From Periconia sp. R9002 (Eukaryota; Ascomycota; Dothideomycetes; Pleosporales; Periconiaceae): a stretch of 64,000 bases of DNA. The stretch's first letter is position 1, and each line of letters opens with the position of its first letter. The stretch lies in the NCBI GenBank assembly GCA_023627715.1, contig JAMAHW010000101.1:82621-146620 (forward strand). Reading direction: 5' to 3'. Of this stretch, positions 45,037-57,374 are shown one piece after another. Under the pieces are notes generated by a model. That model was not told where the DNA came from. It searched no databases and was given only the letters and a program-made list of their open reading frames with translations. The position numbers were made by a program, and so were the translations under genes.

Positions 45037-45900
45037 AGCGAATGAAATGATAATTTTGAACCGCCAAAGACGGACGATTTCTACTCAACAATCTTTGGCA
45101 TTTCTTTTGTCTGAGCAGGATAGCTTGCGTCGATCGTCGGCGGTACTCCCTCATTGAATTATAGTATTGAAAATAGTAGTAATGGTAATAGTAATACAAA
45201 CTTTTTCGTTCTAGAAAATTTCTCTCCAAGTTGTGAATACCATCCTTATTGAATGAAGCCATCAGTGTATCTAATCTTATGGGTAAGTGACCGTGCACGA
45301 CGGTCTTCGATTTGCGACAGTTTAAGGGTAGTAGAGGAAAATATACCAGTTATTATTATTCCACCGCTGCTTGATCTTTAAGAGTATACGAAGGGCTAAG
45401 GATGGATTTCCGGCCTCTCATGACAGGCTGGAGGGATTCTGACACGGTTAGTTATCGTAAGAGGCGCCTGCTCCAACGTTGAATTACCATCTCTTGGCTG
45501 TGAATGTTTCCTACGTTAGAATTGCGCATTTATTTTGGTGTAAGACATATATATCATCTCATCTCCGTAAGTACCTTTGTGAAAAATCTAGAGAGCGTCT
45601 CATTAGCTACAATACTAATCGCTGGGGTGCGATCACGCGGCTTGGTATTTCCACGAGAGATACGCCAACGACTCACCCCGAAATTCACCGTAGTTCGCAA
45701 AAGCCAATTGATAAATATCTATGAAAGATGAATAGATAGAGACTGCGAGTATATAACATGACTTCAACACTAGTATTAAGATAGCCAAAGCTAGAAAATT
45801 CACCAGAATTTAAAGAAGTCTGATAGAAAAGAAAGAATAACCACTTGAATTCATCGCAACGAGATATTAGTCCGTACGAAACTATGTACTTGTTCCAAAT
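45037..45900. other. Intergenic between convergent GPCR gene and PKS relic
   Basis: Contains a TAGTAATGG-type AT-rich simple stretch near 45,165-45,200. No coding sequence is supported. It includes 3' flanks of both neighbours. Confidence 0.45.
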
Positions 45901-48900
45901 TTATACGCAGGTCTGAAGGCACTTCAAAACGGTACGAACCAACGCTTCCACATCGCGGCTATCAAGGATCTCGGAGACTTGGAGAGTTACCTGTAGAGTT
46001 TTCGATACCCAATTCTTGAGTTCTATCGCTAGAAGAGAGTCGAAGCCAAGATCCGAAATACGCCGATCGCCTCCAATAGATTTTTCTCCAAGACCTAAAA
46101 GCGACTCCAGCTGGTGGGCAATGGCCTCCTGAAGTATCTCTTTCTTGGATTCTGATTTTGCTGACTGAAGCTGTTCCAATACACCCATGGTTCCATTCAT
46201 AGATACTTCCCTCTTCCCCGGTTGTGCAAGTGTTCCCCTGTGCAGATGACTGAACATCATTGATTTTGCCGACGGAGTTAAGCTTGACGCTTCCGAGAAA
46301 GATTGCGCATCAAACCCTAACGCTGCTTGAGAACACATAACATCATCAGGACCTCTCATGATGAAGTATTCTATGAAAGCATTGACGGTGGCCTTGTTGA
46401 CAGGTCTACAGCATTGGCGGGCAAGACTCTGCAACCTGATTTGGCGATTCGTATCGGAAACGACGGCATCGCTGTCAATAATGACGGGAAGATCCAGTGA
46501 GTAAAACCTAGTGCCAGACTGGGAATAATTTTGAGCAACGTAATTCTGATATGTGGTACCCGCAGCATAATTTGCTTGGCCTCGGCTCCCAACAAGACCC
46601 ACAAACGACGAAAGGGCAATGAAGAAATCAGGCTTGCATTTGGAGGCCAAGGCAGCAAGCGACATGGTCCCGTACAGTTTCGATTCCAACGGGACATTAA
46701 ATTCGTTCAATGTCATATTTGCTAGGGTCCGGTCCGAAGCGTGTCAGACAGTAGATTTCACGCAAAACTCCGCTACTGAATTATGCTGTACTTACTGCAG
46801 AGTGCACAATTCCCTTTACACTCATGACAATTGACTCAGTGTATCGCTTTGCCAGTTCTTCAACCTCTCTTGGGTTCGAGATATCGCACTTTTCGGTAGA
46901 CATGAGTCATGGGGTTCCACCCCTTGAACCTCACGTTGCAGCTTGTTGGAGATCCGCGTACTCGCTGCTCGGCGAGATAGAACCAAAATATGTTTTGCTC
47001 CAAGCTTCGCAAGTAGGATACAGATCATTCGGCTTAAATCACCAAAACCTCCAGCTACAATGTATATACCGTTGAAATTGGAATTTACGGGCGCAGTGGA
47101 CGTCTTGGATTCCAGTCTCACAAAGAGACCATCGCTGCAGTCTACATGGATGATACCATTTGACTACAGTCTACATGGATGATACCATTTGACTACAACC
47201 TGGAATTTTTCAGCTTTTCGACGAGGTTTTCGATAGGAATTGATTGGTGAGTCTGTGGAACTGGCGTCTTTTAATTTGCTAGGAAGGAACATGATGCTGC
47301 TCCCATGGAGGCATTAATCTGTTCTGGTCTGTGCTGACACAAAGCTGGCAGGCTCAGGAATATGTGTGTAACATTGGAGTTTGTCGGGAAGGTCTCTGGT
47401 CTGATCTTTTGTGTACTTGTTCTTTCGAGATGAATCATCCGAAAGTGCGAATGTGGTTGCATATTTCAGCTGTGCGAATCTTACCACTGGATGTTAGGAT
47501 GATGTCGAAAATGGCATCAACTATGAGTCGTGGTACACTTATGTCTTTGTACAAGCGGAAATGCTCATCCAGGTCATCCAGAGTTTGCGAATGTGGTGTT
47601 AGGACCTTTGGTCGCGCGCCAACCTCTCTACACAAAGCCACAGCTACGTGTGTCAGAGAACCGTCTGCAATGTCAATGAGGATATCTTGGCCCGCCGTTA
47701 TGAATCCTTCTTGAAATAGAGCATAGTGTACAGCTGCATATGTGAAAAGCGCATCAGCTCCAGCTATATTTGGAATGTGGGAGCCGAGTACATGAACATT
47801 TTCTGCGGGAACGTCAACAACATTCGCAATAGGCGTGGATCCAAATGTCCAAGCAAACACTCGGTCACCTGAATTCCACTTCTTCTTGGTGTCATTAGAG
47901 GCTCCAATGACCTCGCCAGCCACAGATGTTACACGGTCGTTGTTTTTGAAGTTATTGGAATTGAAGTTATCCTCAGTGACGAAGGCCTTGACGCAGATTC
48001 GGACCATGCCTGCGTCCAAAGCGTTATCGATAGCTTCCTGCACGAAATAATAACCCGTATTAGCGGAGTAGGCAAGCTTTGTTCGTTGTTTCTGAGAATG
48101 AAAAGGACTATTGCTAATCCCCTGTTATGGAGATGTGGTCTTATCTGACATCCGCGAGCCAATGGTTGCATCCGGAATTACTCGCGGAATGAGTACGTTT
48201 CCATTTTGAATGATGTAATCTGACTCTGTTGATGTTATATCGTCGAGGATTGTCAAGACCAGGTTACCCAGTATAGCGTCGTGATTTTCTTGGCCATGGA
48301 CGTGGATAATGACGAAAGTCAGATTCTCGTATTCTGAGCGACAGGTTCGAGCAAAGCCGACAACGTGTCCCTCGAGTGATGTATTATCAACTGTGCTCGA
48401 CGGACAGGTGGTAACTCAAATAATGGTAGACGAATTTGCCACCAGAAGCTTCAGAAGGTCGAACTGTTGTTCGGTTAAGTTAGCAAGAAAGGCGTGGTCA
48501 GCATTGTCGTAGATGATGGAAATCTCCTGTGCAGTTGGTTCCAAGCTGTACCAAGTACTGCACTGTATCGTCGCAGATAGTGAAGTCAGGTATGCCAAGA
48601 GACTGTTGATGTTTGAAGTCTGTGATCGAGAATCTTGGTCAATTATGCTGATAGAGAGTTTTGAGGCGTCTTTTGATTGGTGCAATGAGGTAAGACCCTT
48701 ACTTTCGCTGTCCGCAGGCACATCGATCTCCGATCGGTCGAGCACATAGTAGCTAGATAAGTCACAGGCCGCTGAGTCGACCTTTTGAACTTCGAAACCC
48801 TGGTCTTCATTGTCCTTACCATGAGCGACTGTCGCCATAGATGGCAAGATTTGATCAAACCTATTCCCCAATGCTCGGGCCAGATCTAGCGAGCAGGTTG

Positions 48901-49730
48901 TCGGGACAAGTGCTTTTCCTATGGGTGTGAGAAACCTGCATGCCATAGTAAACACAGACAGAGTTGTATCTGCATCACATATAATTAGGTCAAAGGATGC
49001 TTCCTTAGTTTCGGACTCGCCAGCTGTCCATAGGTTGTTCATAGTATCGTGGTATCGCAATTCCATTGCTTCGTATTGATCACTGTTCTCCATGCGAATT
49101 TTTGAACGTGGGGTGCCGATGACGTCTATGACCTCTGTATTAAAATGATCGCAAGTTCGAGAAGCGTCCAAAATTAGTTGCAGTTGTTCTGAAGCTTGGG
49201 TAAGTACCGCAAGTTTTGGGTGTGGCAACTTGAAGGTGTACAAATGAAGGATTTCCATCAGTCCCAACGGCCGCTTTGCAAAAAATTGAACATCCGGCAT
49301 CCATTTCATCTTGTGACACATGTTTTCGAATGAAGGATCAATGGTGTCAAATCTGGTAGTGCCAACATGCTGGAGCTCGAGTTCATAGATCGCGAGTGAT
49401 CGCTCTTTGTTGTCTTTCCACCCGGCGGATACGTCAGCTATTGAGCTTCGAGGCGTGAGAGCAGCGATGGAACTATCGGCATTAATGAGTCTCGTGCTTT
49501 GGTTAAGGGCATCGGCCGTCAAGACTACCATTTCTTGGATGCAAACTGGCATAATTGCATGACCTTGAGTTTGACACGAAATCGCCAACAGACATGAATG
49601 CATGATAGCATCTAGAGTAGTGGGATGTACAATGAGACGCTCGGATGTGTCCAGCGAGTCTTCGGTCGAATTTTAGTTCGGGTCGTTGCGTAGAGGCGGG
49701 GAGGACGGGGAGAACGGGGTCGGATGACAT
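45901..49730 (-). pseudogene. Highly reducing type I polyketide synthase, 5'-truncated relic
   Basis: Read leftwards, the domains are in normal order but the first half is missing: C-terminal part of a dehydratase (from about 49,673; VHPTTLDAIMHSCLL), a degenerate methyltransferase-like region to about 48,700, an enoyl reductase piece (48,043-47,435; ICVKAFVTEDNF, GDRVFAWTFG), ketoreductase (47,121-46,400; GIYIVAGGFGDLSRM, AKHILVLSRR, FFIALSSFVGLVGSRGQANYAAG) and a terminal acyl-carrier domain whose Ser is in DLGFDSLLAIEL near 46,050. Breaks: in-frame TGA at 48,411-48,413, frame changes between the segments, and a 29-bp duplication at 47,138-47,195. KS and AT are absent. The first ATG (49,730) begins about 18 codons in another frame that do not look like PKS. 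It cannot make a working enzyme. Confidence 0.88.
47138..47195 (+). repeat. 29-bp tandem duplication inside the PKS relic
   Basis: CAGTCTACATGGATGATACC... occurs twice in perfect tandem (47138-47166 and 47167-47195). Because 29 is not a multiple of three it shifts the frame of the surrounding coding sequence. Perfect identity implies a recent event. Confidence 0.9.
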
Positions 49731-51187
49731 GGCTGCTGAAGCTACGTGGTTGAGTGGTTGTAGACCGAAATGATGCGGTTTAAATACGAGTAAGTTGTAA
49801 GCTGGTGGATTGAAAGACCTGAATTGGATCCTCGTAGAGAAAGGATTTATTTATAATTTGCGTTCCGTGACCAATATGCAACGGTAATAGTGTGCATTCA
49901 ATGTAGATGTAAATGCGCCTCTTTATCATTCAAAGGACAGTCAATGCTTCTCCATAATTTCTACTCTCTTATCTTGCCAGTTCTGCAGCTAAACTCATGA
50001 CGTTTTAAATTTTATTCTGTATGTGCAATCACATCTTCGTGTAGGGGAACCTCGGTTAGCGATCCGCAAACCTTAAGATGATCCAACGTTGCAACCGCGA
50101 GACAGCTTTGATAGGATATACCGTATACATGGGAAAGCTAAAGTTATGGGAAGATATACAAAGGTGGTATAATTTTTGCGTAGTTGAGGTTTTTCTCGCC
50201 ATCGGTGGCACATACCTTTTCTGCGCGTACCCATTGCGATATGCTGTTATGTTCGTTCTCCTAGTCGCATTAAAGTGGAGTAGCTTGTATATTGCAACTT
50301 TGCATGCGGATTTGAGCAGCACATTCCTTAAACACTAGCCACGATGCCAAAGAAAGCAAATATCACATAAGACTAATCACGTTATGCGCAATGGCGGTAC
50401 AGACCGCAAAGTCTAAATCGTACCCTAGAGTTTTTCGGACAAATCCCCCGAAGACGTTCCGAAACATACCGGCCTTGACCGATTATCAAGCAGATCCTTC
50501 AAATTGCAACGGAGGCTTGTTCCTAGACATGTCAGGGTGCTGACGCCACGTGTCACCATTCATTACGTTTTGTGAGTACTTTTATCAATTTCGTGATGAC
50601 GAGGCCGAAGCAGTGGCGTCGATTTGTTCGGAATATGATCCATGCTATAGCACCCCATTACACCACGTTAGTTATGTTCGCAATATACTGCAGTAATCCC
50701 GATTACTAAAAGTGTTTTCTCGGATCAATACTGCATTAATGCCATGTGTCTAGAGAATAATCGGAAGTATATGTACGGCAGATGACGGCGTATGCCCTTG
50801 AACTGTAAGTTTCAAGATATATGATTTGGATGATTCATAATACCAAAGTACTCAGAAGGTTACCCTACTCATACCCAGGACACATTTCTAAAAAAAGGTG
50901 CCAACATGGGTGCCCAAACAGGGGGGAAAAAAAAGGAAAGGGGGTATTACGAAAAACACGTGATGGGATAGATGATTGAGATATATGAATAGTTGGCTCT
51001 CTGACTCTGACCGCTATGAAAAAGTATTCTTGCATACAAAAGCCTCTATAACGTTTTTCGATACCCAGTGTACCCCCCACCTGTGTCGATACCCAGGGTA
51101 GCGATACTCTGTGAGGATCAATATCAATTTCATTTCTTTCATAACGTTTTCGAATCGAAGTAATTATCTTGCTATCAAAGTTTCATT
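49731..51187. other. Intergenic, no gene
   Basis: About 1.5 kb. A rightward frame at 50,078-50,338 encodes two hydrophobic stretches but has no relatives I recognise. The region just left of the SET-domain gene carries a dispersed repeat fragment at 51,083-51,122 and a poly-A/G tract near 50,922-50,945. Confidence 0.45.
51083..51122 (+). repeat. Dispersed repeat fragment, copy B
   Basis: Starts GTGTCGATACCCAGGGTAGC and ends GAGGATCAAT, closely matching 20972-21010. It sits about 65 bp upstream of the SET-domain gene's start codon, so it may now be part of that gene's promoter or leader. Confidence 0.5.
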
Positions 51188-52521
51188 ATGGCTGCTATCA
51201 AAGAAGCCTACCAGCCTTCGCTATCAATGACAGATACCCCCGACGGTACAAAAACCATTGAGCTACTAAAGTAAGCGGATCGCACGTTCCATATTACTGA
51301 GCTGTATCTTCTGTACCTAAATGCGGATCAGCCCTGGACTCATTCCCGTCTTATTGGTCCCGCTTGAACTGGTGCTACGTTTCAATCTAACACGTGACTA
51401 ATATATTTCCAGTCAGGAAACTCTTGGAGGTAGACTCACAAGTCCGTCCACGCAGGCTGTCCTGCACCTGCACCCACACATTATGCAATCATACGATCCG
51501 TGCAAGGGAAGAACTCTCACAGCAGAGAGAGCTATCAAGGTCGGAGAGCTAGTCATGTGCGATATTCCCTTTGCCGTGGTTCCGGTCCAGGATTCCGACA
51601 ATAGTGGTGAGAGCATCATCTGTAGCAATTTGGGCTGTAGTCGTAGCATCTCTCCAAACACAACAGATGGCGTTGTATGCAAAAATGGCTGCTCACCCGA
51701 CGTGCGATGGTGCAACGAAGAGTGTAGGCGGGAGGACGAAGCACGCCATCAATTCGAATGTAACTGGCTCAAAAAATACGGCCAGCGTCTTAAAGAAATA
51801 AACGCACACGATTACCATCTGCTTTGGTTAATTGTCCGGATCCTGGCAGCCAGATACCTCGAGTTAGATGGAATGACTCCGATTAACGTTCAGCAGCAGT
51901 CCATGTTCACGGACCGCTTCGTCAGCAACTGGGCCGGAGTCGAAATGCTGAGAAGTAACAAAGAAACCTGGCCGAGGACCCAGAAGCAGCATTGGACCGA
52001 GTTGGCGGAAACCTACTTGCAAGATGATGGTTTTCTCTCTGTGGTGTTAGGTCTAGACAAGATGTTGAATTTGATCTGTGCCGTCGAAACTAATGTGTTC
52101 GAATTGTGCCCAGGGCCGACTGAGATCATCCCCGGTGTGCACCGAGAAGCCGGACGCGGCAAGCAGTACGGACTAGCCCTTTTCTTGCGCATTACTCTCG
52201 CTAATCACTCTTGCGATCCCAATGTAAGTATTTCCCTGTTTTTCATAGCGCGGCAGATTCTTGGTAGTCATGTGAAGCATGAGGCACTGCAATACCTCCA
52301 TATACTGATCCGAAATGTAGTTGACGCATCAAGCGGACGACCGAGGCCGAATGGTAGTTAGGGCATTGAGGGACATTGCAGCAGGTGAGGAGTGCTGCAC
52401 CTCCTATTTTGACTTGATGGAATACGTAGCCCTGGAAGCGCGACGCAGGCAAACCCAGGAGCTTTTCACCTTTTCGTGCCAGTGCTCCAGGTGCTTGCAA
52501 GATGAAGTGCAGTCTGCCTAG
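51188..52521 (+). CDS. SET-domain protein (SMYD-like), probable lysine methyltransferase
   Basis: Three exons: 51188-51270, 51413-52223 and 52321-52521, with GT-AG introns of 142 and 97 bp, give 364 residues. The upstream exon (MAAIKEAYQPSLSMTDTPDGTK) is included because its donor and the acceptor at 51,412 keep the frame and add the HPHIMQSYDPCKGR stretch that normally opens the split SET domain. A cysteine-rich MYND-like insert follows (CSNLGCSR to RHQFEC, about residues 95-150). The SET core motif NHSCDPN is completed as NHSCDPNLTHQAD by the second splice; GEECCTSYFD and the post-SET CQCSRCL close the domain. Such proteins methylate lysines using S-adenosylmethionine. Target unknown. It stands intact between two decayed genes. 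Confidence 0.85.
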
Positions 52522-53064
52522 CCAACTATCCAAATAAAATATGACTAGCTTTGAATAGCAATTTTCAAGGGCCTTTCCATCACTGTCCAGATGACATTGA
52601 TAGCTTGAGGCTAAGTAGTGTTCCACTTTCGCTTAGTGAAATTATAAGACATCTCACTCAGCCTCTCTGCGCAAGGTAAGACCACCCTAACAATACTGTA
52701 ATTATCCCTGAAGGCAAGTTCTTCCAAGACCTTGGTGACGCAAAGCTTATATGCAGTTTCGCTATGCACGCCGGAGGAAAATGAATGTAAATGCGTGGAA
52801 TTGCCGAGGTGACTGGAGGTAGTTGTTGTCGGATAGCCAATCAGTCTAAAGAATTTGGGGATTATTTAATAGATTAACCAGCCTCGGAAGTCATCTACAT
52901 GAGGTGAAGGTGCGGACCGCCAACTTAAAGTGATATGCCGGGTTCCGGTGCCGGGGAGTGGGGAACATGGTAAAAAAACAAAAGCATAGACAGTGGCTGC
53001 GAAAAAAAAGTACGACTGTGCACTATGCTTTTAGGTTCAACAACAAAAAGTTTAAATCAAATCT
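52522..53064. other. Intergenic, no gene
   Basis: 3' flank of the SET gene and A-rich DNA near 52,971-53,060 leading into the MFS relic. No coding signal seen. Confidence 0.5.
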
Positions 53065-53894
53065 GTGCTGCAAGCTTATATCACGTCAACGGAAGGAAAC
53101 ATGCATCACAAAATCCACGTCGCCCTCTTCGTTCATACCGCAGCATCAAGTAGCCTCTTCATACCCCCTATCTACTTTATCCCGCTCTACTTCCAATTCA
53201 TCCGCGCCGACTCCCCTATCAAGCCGGCATCCGCATCCTCCCACTTGTTTGTCCGCTCGTTATCGCTATGATTGCAAACGGCACTCTTATGTCCAAATAC
53301 GGCTACTACACCCCGTGGTACCTCCTAGGCGCCTGCATCGCGCTCGTCGGCAGCGCTCTCATGTACACCGTCACGGCCGACACTCAACCCGTGAATATAT
53401 ACGGCTACATTGCACTACTAGGCTTCGGCGCCGGATTGTACGCTCAAGCCAGCTTCGCCGTCGCGAAGGCAAAGTCGAGCCCGGGAGATGCCGCGTGGGC
53501 AGTTGGGTTTGTAGCGCTAGGCCAGTTAGTTGGCGCGACTATTGCGCTCGCGATTGCTAATTCTGTCTTCATGAACCGAGCTCAGGCTGGAATTCTCGCT
53601 GTTGCGCCGTCAGCGTCGGCGGAACTCGTGAAGAGTGCGCTGAGCGGTGTGGAGTCGACCTTATTCGAGTCACTCGGGCCTGCGGATAGGAGGGCCGCAC
53701 TTCTAGCTGTTGCGGGGGCGATCAGTAATAAATATATTTTGGCTATGGTGGGAGCAGCTTTGAGTATTCTTTTGGTGTCTTTTATGCCGTGGGAGAAAGT
53801 AAGTCTCTTCTATGCTGCTTGGTGCTTACGCCTACTTCATCTTTTACACCGATATATTTTTTTCAACCCAAAGGGGCGGCCAAATAGAGACTAA
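53065..53894 (+). pseudogene. MFS transporter, C-terminal relic with frameshift
   Basis: Only the last third of a 14-helix MFS drug-efflux-like protein is present. The first frame reads SSSLFIPPIYFIPLYFQFIRADSPIK, the standard helix-9 region; the frame then breaks at about 53,222 and the next frame continues with GIRILPLVCPLVIAMIANGTLMSKYGYYTPWYLLG and three further helices to VSFMPWEK. A one-base deletion explains the break. An intron of 75 bp (53,799-53,873) may precede the last codons, though the frame is open either way. The N-terminal helices and the conserved loop motifs are absent upstream, so the gene is truncated at its 5' end. Confidence 0.82.
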
Positions 53895-54101
53895 CATATA
53901 TATGTATAGTTGTTTTTACCAATCGCTGTACCAGTTTAGTTATAGTAACGGGTAGAAAAGAAGGCTATAAAATGATAATTGAAGACGAACGTATATATCA
54001 ATAATACTTATTCAATGCTCAGTGCTCATACAGAGAGCCACTAACCTGTGTTTTGAATGCTGATACCCCGCTGTCGCTACATACTCAAAACCTGGCATAA
54101 T

Positions 54102-54968
54102 TTACCTATTAAGTTGGAACGACTCCTGAGCAATCACCCTGTTCTCCATCGCATCCAATGTCCCACGATACCAATTGAGCGCAATGCTCATGACTACCGC
54201 CATTAAGCCTACGTCGAACACATACGCCGGCCACTCATGGCACATCAAGTACCCATCCTGTCCACCCTTGTATTCGGCAAGTCGAAAGATACTTCGGATC
54301 AAGATCAAGACGCTGCAGATATACAATGAGTGCAACTGCTGTTCCAATAGATTCTTCTTTGACGCCTCGTCTTTGGCCCGGTATCGACGATGGAATATCA
54401 CTGCGACAGCGACGAAGAAGATGAAGATGATGATTTGCAGGACAAGTCCTCCCAAGATGATGTTCTTCCCATCTTTCGCAGCTTTAGGTGTCTTTGGGTT
54501 TATCAGCTTCGAGGCGCCGACGAGTTGTACTAAGAAGCACAATATATCTCCCAGTACAAAGACCTTTGTGATCCAATTCGTACGGATCGGGCTCAGGTCT
54601 GGGTAACCTGTCGCGCGAATGATGCGACCGAGAAACATGTAGATGCCGGCGGCGAAGAGGATGGGTGCGAGAAGGATGAGAATCATCTGGGTCGCATAGG
54701 GAGGGATCTCGCTGAGGTGAGAGCTCGCGTAGATGCGAGCTGCATGGCCAGCAAACTCGACTGCCTTCCAATTAGCTTAGCGGTTGTGTTAGGGAGAACG
54801 CAACTTGCAGATTCCGCCTATGATAAGTATAATTGGGAAGTAACGTTTTTTGAGAGGGACAAGGACGGCGTGAGCGAGGGTTAGTGCGCTGAAGATGACG
54901 GTAAATGCGATGGCAGCACCAGCTGATGGCACAAAGTGCTTATAAACATTGAGAGGTTGTTTTGCCAT
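54102..54968 (-). CDS. RTA1-like seven-helix membrane protein
   Basis: RTA1-family proteins are fungal membrane proteins linked to lipid translocation and resistance to toxic compounds. The gene starts at ATG 54968 (MAKQPLNVYKHFVPSAGAAIAF); the main frame covers 54760-54102. Joining needs a short intron; the in-frame option is 54761-54799 (39 bp, GTTCTC...GGCAG with CTAAC), giving 275 residues, but the donor is unusual, so the junction is tentative. Family blocks are visible: VEFAGHAARIYAS, MILILLAPILFAAGIYMFLGRII, TKVFVLGDILCFLVQLVGAS, and the terminal helix pair with SIFRLAEYKGGQDGYLMCHEWPAYVFD. Seven hydrophobic segments can be counted. The C-terminus is short and lacks a long tail. Confidence 0.82.
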
Positions 54969-56045
54969 AGTTGTAGAAAGAAAGTGAAGAATGATAAGAA
55001 CGAAGATGGACAGGCAGTTTCATCTGTGGTCGAGGGCGGCTATATATGTTAAGTATCTTCAACCCCACGAGGTAGTGACGGTACGTATGTTCACAACAGT
55101 ATTCGAGACCGTGCTCCGCCTCTTCTACGTAATCTAAACTCTTTTGAGACGACTCTAAGAACTTGACCGCGGGATGTGGGACTTTCTCTTGTCTGGGGAG
55201 ACAAATCCCTGTCACTGATTGAGGTATTGGCGTGAATTGCATATATGCCATTGCGAAGGCGGTAATCGGACTGCCCGACGATTGAGAAGTTCGTTAACGT
55301 ATCTAAGGCTTCACACCCAGTACATGTACTTATTTCACACGGCCTATCGGCTTGAATTGCTGGGTCGCAGTACGCAAAAATTGAAATTTTTCTAGACTCT
55401 GGAGTTAAACAAACCACCTTAAAATCACTTTTCTTGAATGTAACACAGTATAGCTAGATAGGATCCCGGATGTACAGAAGGCTAACCGCAAAACGTTTAG
55501 AGTACGAAAAAGTGGGCCTGTCGGGAAGCGCCAAGTCCCCATCCTGAAAGGGTCAAGGACGCAACCTGGTGATAGGTCGGACAACATTGATTATTTAAAT
55601 GTTCATCATATTGCAACGTTCTTCAACGCGGGAATGCGAGCCTGAAAGGGCTGAACATGGGGATGTCACGCGTTATCAACAGAATTCTAGTTCGTCTCAA
55701 GGCTTTCTATATGGTTATGTCGGAAAGGGACAGCACCACATGCAGTGATACATGATGCATTCACGTGACGTCCTCACCTTCCGCTTAGTGCTTATTTGGT
55801 AAAGCGTCAAAAAGTGGCTCAGGAATTACTCAGGGGCGTGGCAGTGCGGCTTTCGCTGCTTTGCTGCTTGATCCCTCTGATTACAAGCTCCTCGACACGA
55901 TTCCAGTGGCTATCGGTCTTTGACAACAGAGCGCTTCTACTCATGATCCTTCAATAGCATATTTGGACATCATTGAGCTATACAGAAGACGGTGAAGCAC
56001 TTCCGGCGCCGTTGGTCGCATAGGTTTTCGAAGTATTGTCCGAAT
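54969..56045. other. Divergent intergenic region
   Basis: About 1.1 kb between the leftward RTA1-like gene and the rightward transcription-factor gene, so both promoters should lie here. Open frames at 54,940-55,587 on the minus strand lack domains. Confidence 0.5.
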
Positions 56046-57374
56046 ATGCAAACGAGTAAAACAAGCACACGGAAACCCCACCCTAAGTCACGTAACGGGT
56101 GTTCGCAGTGTCGCAAATCGAGGATCAAGGTACATTGTCCTCACTCGCGCTTAATTTGCACATCAATTCTATAATTAACACTAACCGGCCTCGCAGTGTG
56201 ACGAGCAAGCACCTCGCTGCAATCACTGCAATCGCCGTGGACTGCAGTGCGACTTCGAGAATGAAGAAACTCGATTCAAGGTCTTGACTCCCCCAGGTGG
56301 AAGAAGGTAGTGCCCACAGCTCCCAGTCAAATCCTTGTTCACCGATTAACCAAAGATAGTCAGCATACTGTGCAGACCAGGCCTAAACCCCCAATACACG
56401 TATCTGTGGCCGTAGCCCATCATGATCTTGTCCCTGTTACTAGCTTCGAGCAATCCTGGGTCTGGGCGCCATTTCCCGCAGTTTTCGACTCAAAGAAAAC
56501 CCAGATATTTCACCACTTTGTGGCTGAGACAGCCATAACACTCTCCTCAAATGACATGCCTCACGGTTTCTGGCACAATGATGTCCCGCGCCTGGCCTTA
56601 CAGAATGAATACCTCCTGAACGCCGTCTTCGCAGTTTCTGCTCTCCATAGAAGTCATTTCCAGCATACAAACAATCTGGTGCCTATGGATTTGAATAAGA
56701 GCATCGCATGGCACAGGAGGTCTGTTGAGTTATTTTCAACGACGACCGCGGATATCACTGCTGAAAATTGCATTCCTGCACTGGCCATGGCTGGAATCTC
56801 CGCACTGTACTCCTGTGGAGTGGCGCAGCTTATGTCCAGTCTGCAAGGACAGGAACATATTGACCAATTCATTGATGTTATCTTGGCAGTACGCAAAGCG
56901 CTGGAACTCTTCCAACCCTTCGTGTCTTTCTTGAACAAGAAGGGGGTGCTTTTACCGACCCAAACCCTAGCAGCAACAGAAATGCAAGATACTCAAATCT
57001 TATCAATTAACGTACCAAACGCAGCAAATACTGCAGAAAGGCTCCAAGCTATGGTTTCATCATCGGATTTCGACCCTTATGAAAGACAGATATACGAAGA
57101 AGCCATTGCGGCGTGCAGAGTTAGTTTGCGAGGAAACTGGATGGGCATGGTTTCGACGGAGTTCCTGGGTTTGTTGCAGGCGAAGAAGCCAATGTCAATT
57201 CTGATTTTAACCGCTTTCAGTATGATTGACGACGGCTTTGAAGTGATACCATGGTATTTCAGTCTCTGGAAGGATAGAATTTGGATGTATTTCAGGGAGT
57301 TCTTAGGCTCTTTATGGACCCAATACTTAAGTATGTGGGAAGTTCCTGGCGAATTTTCTTGCCACGATACGTAG
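56046..57374 (+). CDS. Zn2Cys6 transcription factor
   Basis: Three exons, 56046-56129, 56197-56306 and 56360-57374, with introns of 67 and 53 bp, give 402 residues. The first intron interrupts the zinc cluster, a common place. The assembled binuclear cluster is CSQCRKSRIK-CDEQAPRCNHCNRRGLQC: spacing CX2CX6CX6CX2CX6C, perfect. Intron 2 (GTAGTG...GATAG with a TTAAC branch) is inferred because the frame must change before TVQTRPKPPIHV; alternative donors exist. The rest resembles the Upc2/sterol-regulator-like class: VWAPFPAVFDS absent-domain linker, then FHHFVAETAITLSS and LLNAVFAVSALHRSHF helices of the fungal regulatory region. It probably binds CGG-type sites as a nuclear regulator. The target is unknown. 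Confidence 0.87.

Noticed and set aside
48309..48749. Rightward frames over the PKS relic
   Set aside because: Antisense shadows of clearly PKS-derived leftward coding sequence.
50078..50338. 86-codon frame with hydrophobic stretches
   Set aside because: No relatives recognised, no splice partners, and random frames of this size are common; left as unsupported.
55992..56174. Longer N-terminus of the transcription factor starting with GTG at 55,992
   Set aside because: ATG 56046 precedes the zinc cluster closely and is a normal start; the upstream extension has no similarity and no ATG.
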